Positions 60,250 to 64,000 of a DNA stretch of 64,000 bases are shown here, piece after piece. The translations under genes and the position numbers were made by a program. Numbering within the stretch: position 1 is the stretch's first letter; every line of letters starts with the position of its first letter. A model generated the notes under the pieces. It was not told where the DNA came from. It saw nothing but the letters and a program-made list of their open reading frames with translations, and did no database searches. The stretch comes from Allolobophora icterica (taxonomy: Eukaryota > Annelida > Clitellata > Crassiclitellata > Lumbricidae), in contig OY744609.1 in assembly GCA_963556255.1 (NCBI GenBank), positions 24,551,634 to 24,615,633 on the forward strand, in the 5' to 3' direction.

Positions 60250-61690
60250 TTTATTCTTCATGAATGAATGAATGCTCGTTTATTGAAACATCATAGCTGA
60301 CATAATGCAACTAGAACAAGCTAGGCCTACAGGTTATAGCCTCACGAGCAGTTATAATTAGTAGGCATTCTTGTAGAGAATACGGGTTATAAAATTGTTA
60401 TCATCTTTCTCGGGTAGGGTAAATTTATGCGGTCTCGCTGGAAGGTTGTGTCCACTGCTGCGGAGGGGAGGGAGCAGGCCCGCAGCAAATGATTAGGATT
60501 CCTCATAATAGCTAGAAAGTCTGACTGATTGACCAATTGGTTGACGCCGTGAGCATCGCCAGAGAGGAATCCGCCACGGGTTAGTTGCCTAAAAAGGTCA
60601 ATCCTGTCTTTATCCCTCTTGTTAGTATATCACAACCAAACTAAACGCCACCGTTGTTACCATTGTGACATCGTGAAGGGCTGCTGATTGGAGACCATGC
60701 GAGCGGAGAACACGCAGGGTGTATATCGAGGATGAGCTGGAGTCATACCAAGATTGCGGACGGGAGAGTCAGAGGTGACGGTAAGCTATAAGAGACGACG
60801 AGTCAGTAGGTCTAGGTGTGTGTATGGAAGGGTCAGGGATTTTCTTGATTTGATCAGGAAGGCCTAGGATGATGAATTCAGTTTGGAAGGGTTAAGACAG
60901 AGAATATAGGATGCCATCCACTGAGATAATACTTAAGGTTAACCACGTTGAGTAATTGTGTGATGGAGGTGGGAAAAGAGCTTCGAGAGAAGGATATTTA
61001 GTTGCAGGGCCTACTACGTATGGGGGGAAGGAATCAGACTGCTTCCAATTTGTGCCGGGGGGGAAGTTCCCCCTAATGCAATGGATGTTGCTGTTCAATT
61101 GACAGTACTGATTCAACTGTTGCAATGTATCGGCTGTCGACTGTAATTGAGTCGGAGGGCCCCCAAACGAATGAAAATATTTTTTTTCAATTATAAAAAT
61201 TTTTCATTTTTAATTATTTTAAATATGACCTATTTTCTATTTTTTTAGCCCTATAGTTGTTTTGCTCATTTTGGGCTAATAATTCATTTTAGTGCAATTG
61301 AGCGAAATAACATCAAATTCAGAAGGGTCCTCGAAAATGTCTGCGCCTAGGGCCCCGTTTTCTGTAAACACGCCTCTGAGGATCGGTTAGTTAGACAAGT
61401 AGGACTGGAACCAGAGTAAAGCAGGGCCAAAGACGCCAAACCAAGAAGATAGTCGTTTAGAAGGAGGTGGTGATCGATGGTGATCAAATGCGGCTTGTTG
61501 ATGGCTGTTGGCAGAAACCAATTTATTGTAAAGAGGCGCAAGTACAGTTTCTGTGGAGTGGTGTTTAACGCATCCAAATAATGGTGGGGTTAAGAAGTGA
61601 ATTAGAGGAGCGGTAGTCATTTAGCCGAGCAAGGGCTATTCTTTCAGTTAACTTAGAAAGAAAAGATTGGAGATGGGACGGTATAGGCCT
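60250..61690 (-). mobile_element. CR1/L2-type LINE relic
   Basis: Minus-strand order: KHHSTETVLAPLYNKLVSA near 61560, DHHLLLNDYLLGLASLALLY region at 61430-61480, SYLSN near 61390, then CQLNSNIHC near 61090, MASYILCLNPSKLNSS near 60890 and SDSPVRNLGM near 60770. These follow the RT order of L2/CR1 elements. Frames are broken. Segment 61146-61375 (GGGCCCCCAAACGAATG ... TAGGGCCCCG) interrupts it and is probably another insertion. The 3' side carries (ATTC)n. Confidence 0.85.
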
Positions 61691-61699
61691 AGTTAGATA

Positions 61700-62705
61700 G
61701 GTTTGCAAATGCATTGTCAATATTTACTTTTTGAGAAGGGGAGTGACTAAAGAGTGCTTAAAGGCCATTAGGCCTATTGTATAATTAAAGTACGATAGTG
61801 CGCGGTTTTCTAGTGTTGATACACGAAAGCGGTGTCACAATAACTGCACGAAGCAGGACAGTCGTGCGATATACTACTTGCAATTCTCTTTTTCATCATT
61901 TGTTTCTGCTGTGAACTTGTGATAAAAAAGCAAGTGTTGCTTCCGGATCCTTGAGCCTAACTTAAAGACTTGGCATTCTATATTCAAGTCTCTGTCTTCC
62001 GTGTTTTTTTCAATCTCATGGCAAAATTAATTACGTCATAGATGACGTTGAATGTAAATATCGTTGAAATCGTTTAAATATGAGGTCGTTGGTTGAAATA
62101 GGACTGTTGAGTGTGATAGTAAACAAAGCATATTTTGTAAATTAAACAATCTTGAAATTCTGCTAATATTTTACCATAAAATATGTAAGCGTTTGACGTG
62201 TACAGCGCTACAGGTCTGCTAACGAAGACAGGAATAAGAGGTTAGTCATTTTAGTTGTAAAAGTCATTTCGCGAAGATTGTTTCGCACACTGTAATATCA
62301 AAGATCTTAGAGTCGTAGATCTTTGGTTATATGGCTATACGGTACATATACGCCGGCTTTTGCTTCTGTCTCTGCAGGGTGCATTCGTCCTCCCTCCCTC
62401 CTTTCCCTTACCCTTTCCCCCTTCCACTCCCCTTAGGTAAGTGAGCTTTAGCGGAACTTCGGAGAAAGAAACTGTTTTCTTGTGAAGGGTTACGAGGTTA
62501 GAATAAGTATTGGATATCGGTGACGTTCGGACGTTCCAGTGTTATTATTTATTTATTATTTAAATAATAAATAAATAAATAATTTTTGTGTGTAAGGGCT
62601 GTGACTGTGAGATCATGCAATGTTGGGTATTTGTAGATGTACTTCTCAAGTTGTGAGATTACTGCTTAGGTGTAAAAATTTGAATTTAAGGTCCGAATTC
62701 TTCTG
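61700..62705. other. Intergenic, nothing recognised
   Basis: No convincing exon or repeat termini. A small palindromic TTATTTATTTATTATTTAAA/TAATAAATAAATAA run lies at 62543-62583. Confidence 0.5.
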
Positions 62706-62713
62706 GGTGCGAC

Positions 62714-63001
62714 CATGGGCGTCCGGAGGGGGCGCAAGGAGGCGCATTTGCGCCCCCTGGATTTTGCAAATATTTTATAAAAATAAAATCTTCTGATTAT
62801 TATGATTAGTACAACAGTCCCAACAAGATTTTCAATGCGAAGAAACAGTTAATTAGGTAAAGTCCTTGATCATCATTTATTTTAATTTTTTTCTATGCAC
62901 ATTTTTTCTATGCAAAAGCGTCATTTTACCCCCCCCCCAATTTTTTTGCCATCCTAATAACTTTTGCGCCCCCTCTAAAAAAATTCCTGCGGACGCCCAT
63001 G
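62714..63001. mobile_element. hAT-type MITE, CATGGGCGTCCG family
   Basis: Ends CATGGGCGTCCGGAGGGGGC and CTGCGGACGCCCATG, perfect 8-bp flanks GGTGCGAC (62706-62713 and 63002-63009). Confidence 0.93.
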
Positions 63002-63236
63002 GGTGCGACGCACCCATGCATGGACTGAACCTTCTCTCTGGGTGCATTCGCACTCAAGGCTCCCAAAGAGTCGGCGCCTATGGCTACACCGCCCATTATT
63101 ATTATTATTTTACTTTTTTAATTTAAAATTATTTTACTTTTTTAAAATTATTTTACTAATACTATTACTATTTATTAATGTATTAATTACTTAAAGTTGT
63201 AACGCGCCCACGGTCACGCCGAAATGTGAATCTGAG

Positions 63237-63426
63237 CAGTGGCTGCGCCAGACATTTTTTTAACCAGGGCATAACCAGGGCTGTCATACAAGAAACCAGT
63301 GCAGAGGGCGATTTATGCCCCGAACAAATTGTGGACAGGGCAAAAATTCTGGCAGGGCAACGACCAGGGCAAAGGCCTTTTACCAGGGCATTTGCCCTGG
63401 CTCGCCCTGGTGTAGCGCCGCCTCTG
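63237..63426. mobile_element. hAT-type MITE, CAGTGGCGGCGCCAGAC family (copy 2)
   Basis: Ends CAGTGGCTGCGCCAGAC and AGCGCCGCCTCTG, perfect 8-bp flanks AATCTGAG (63229-63236 and 63427-63434). Closely homologous to 49720-49911 in the same orientation. Confidence 0.95.
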
Positions 63427-63434
63427 AATCTGAG

Positions 63435-64000
63435 GCGCGGATTGTCAGCCGCCAAGAGAAGATGCAGTTAGATATCCAATTGCTTGAAAGCAAAGGAGAA
63501 ATAGTGAGTTTTGAGCCGCGTTTTCAAAGAAGGAAGTGAATTTGGGCTATGAAGAATCTCGGGCTAGCACGGTCCGTACACGGACCTTAAATGGCGTGGC
63601 GCCTATATTCAAACGGGCAGCGGTGGTGGATCTCACACGATCAATTCATTGAAAAATGAGCAGAGTCGAGGCCATACGGGATGATACGGTCGCTAGGCTA
63701 TAGAAAATCGCGTACATTTACATTTACATTACGAAGAGAGAGTGGCAGTCGACTCGATTCCTAATTAGTGGCGGACTGGCAGAGGCATGAAATGCACGCC
63801 AGCCATAACCCTTGTGCATTGTGGCTCAGGTAAAAATCCGTACTTGGTGATCGCAGGCAACGAGGAGGGATGTAAGGAGTTAGAGGTGTTCAAGGTAGGG
63901 AGGTGTGCTGGTGCTGAGGGCTTTGTAGGTCAAATAGATCAGTTTAAATTTCATTCTGAATTCAACAGAAAGACAATGCAGCTGAAGGAGCAGAACTTGT
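63435..64000. other. Window edge, unclassified, possibly LINE-derived
   Basis: No exon recognised. The last ~150 bases (GGTCAAATAGATCAGTTTAA, TTCATTCTGAATTCAACAGA) have the look of a LINE 3' region and loosely resemble 23205-23290. Confidence 0.3.

Noticed and set aside
60250..61690. Coding region right of the USP gene
   Set aside because: Peptide matches are to L2/CR1-type reverse transcriptase with broken frames, so a dead LINE, not a host gene.

Overview
The window is from an animal nuclear genome. Its genes are interrupted by many introns with canonical GT/AG splice sites, and the space between exons is packed with tRNA-derived SINEs, CR1/L2-type LINE relics, and hAT, PIF/Harbinger and piggyBac-like DNA elements. 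One gene encodes a UspA-domain protein. Such proteins occur in many invertebrates and are, to my knowledge, absent from vertebrates and most insects and nematodes. A marine invertebrate (deuterostome or lophotrochozoan) fits best; I cannot name the species.

Five protein-coding genes can be assembled exon by exon with consistent splice phases. (1) DDX23/PRP28, the DEAD-box helicase of the U5 snRNP, minus strand, 1-14857, fifteen exons, with the C-terminus running off the left edge. (2) ARL5, an Arf-like GTPase, minus strand, 20298-25732, six exons, complete. (3) A small ER-luminal protein, minus strand, 30158-38433, four exons: signal peptide, His/Asp-rich stretch, fourteen regularly spaced cysteines and a C-terminal KDEL; it resembles the tail of the sarcoplasmic-reticulum protein HRC. 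(4) PIGF, a membrane protein of GPI-anchor synthesis, plus strand, 39514-47233, five exons, complete. (5) A UspA-type universal stress protein, minus strand, 48967-59011, four exons, complete. Genes 3 and 4 are divergent, with start codons about 1.1 kb apart. The genes share no obvious pathway, so the neighbourhood looks like ordinary housekeeping synteny.

The non-coding part is a dense and very legible transposon record. By eye I delimit twenty hAT-type non-autonomous elements, eighteen with perfect 8-bp target-site duplications. There are five copies of one PIF/Harbinger-like MITE (3-bp TAA/CTA duplications), a larger related MITE, a TA-flanked MITE, two piggyBac-like relics, seven LINE relics and several SINE families. 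Nested insertions give relative ages. Other notable structures are a ~49-bp minisatellite (53071-55413) whose unit contains the CRE palindrome TGACGTCA, long microsatellites upstream of DDX23, a 134-bp tandem duplication beside the first exon of the HRC-like gene, and overlapping palindromes near 28.4 kb. From 59.0 kb to the right edge I found only repeats.
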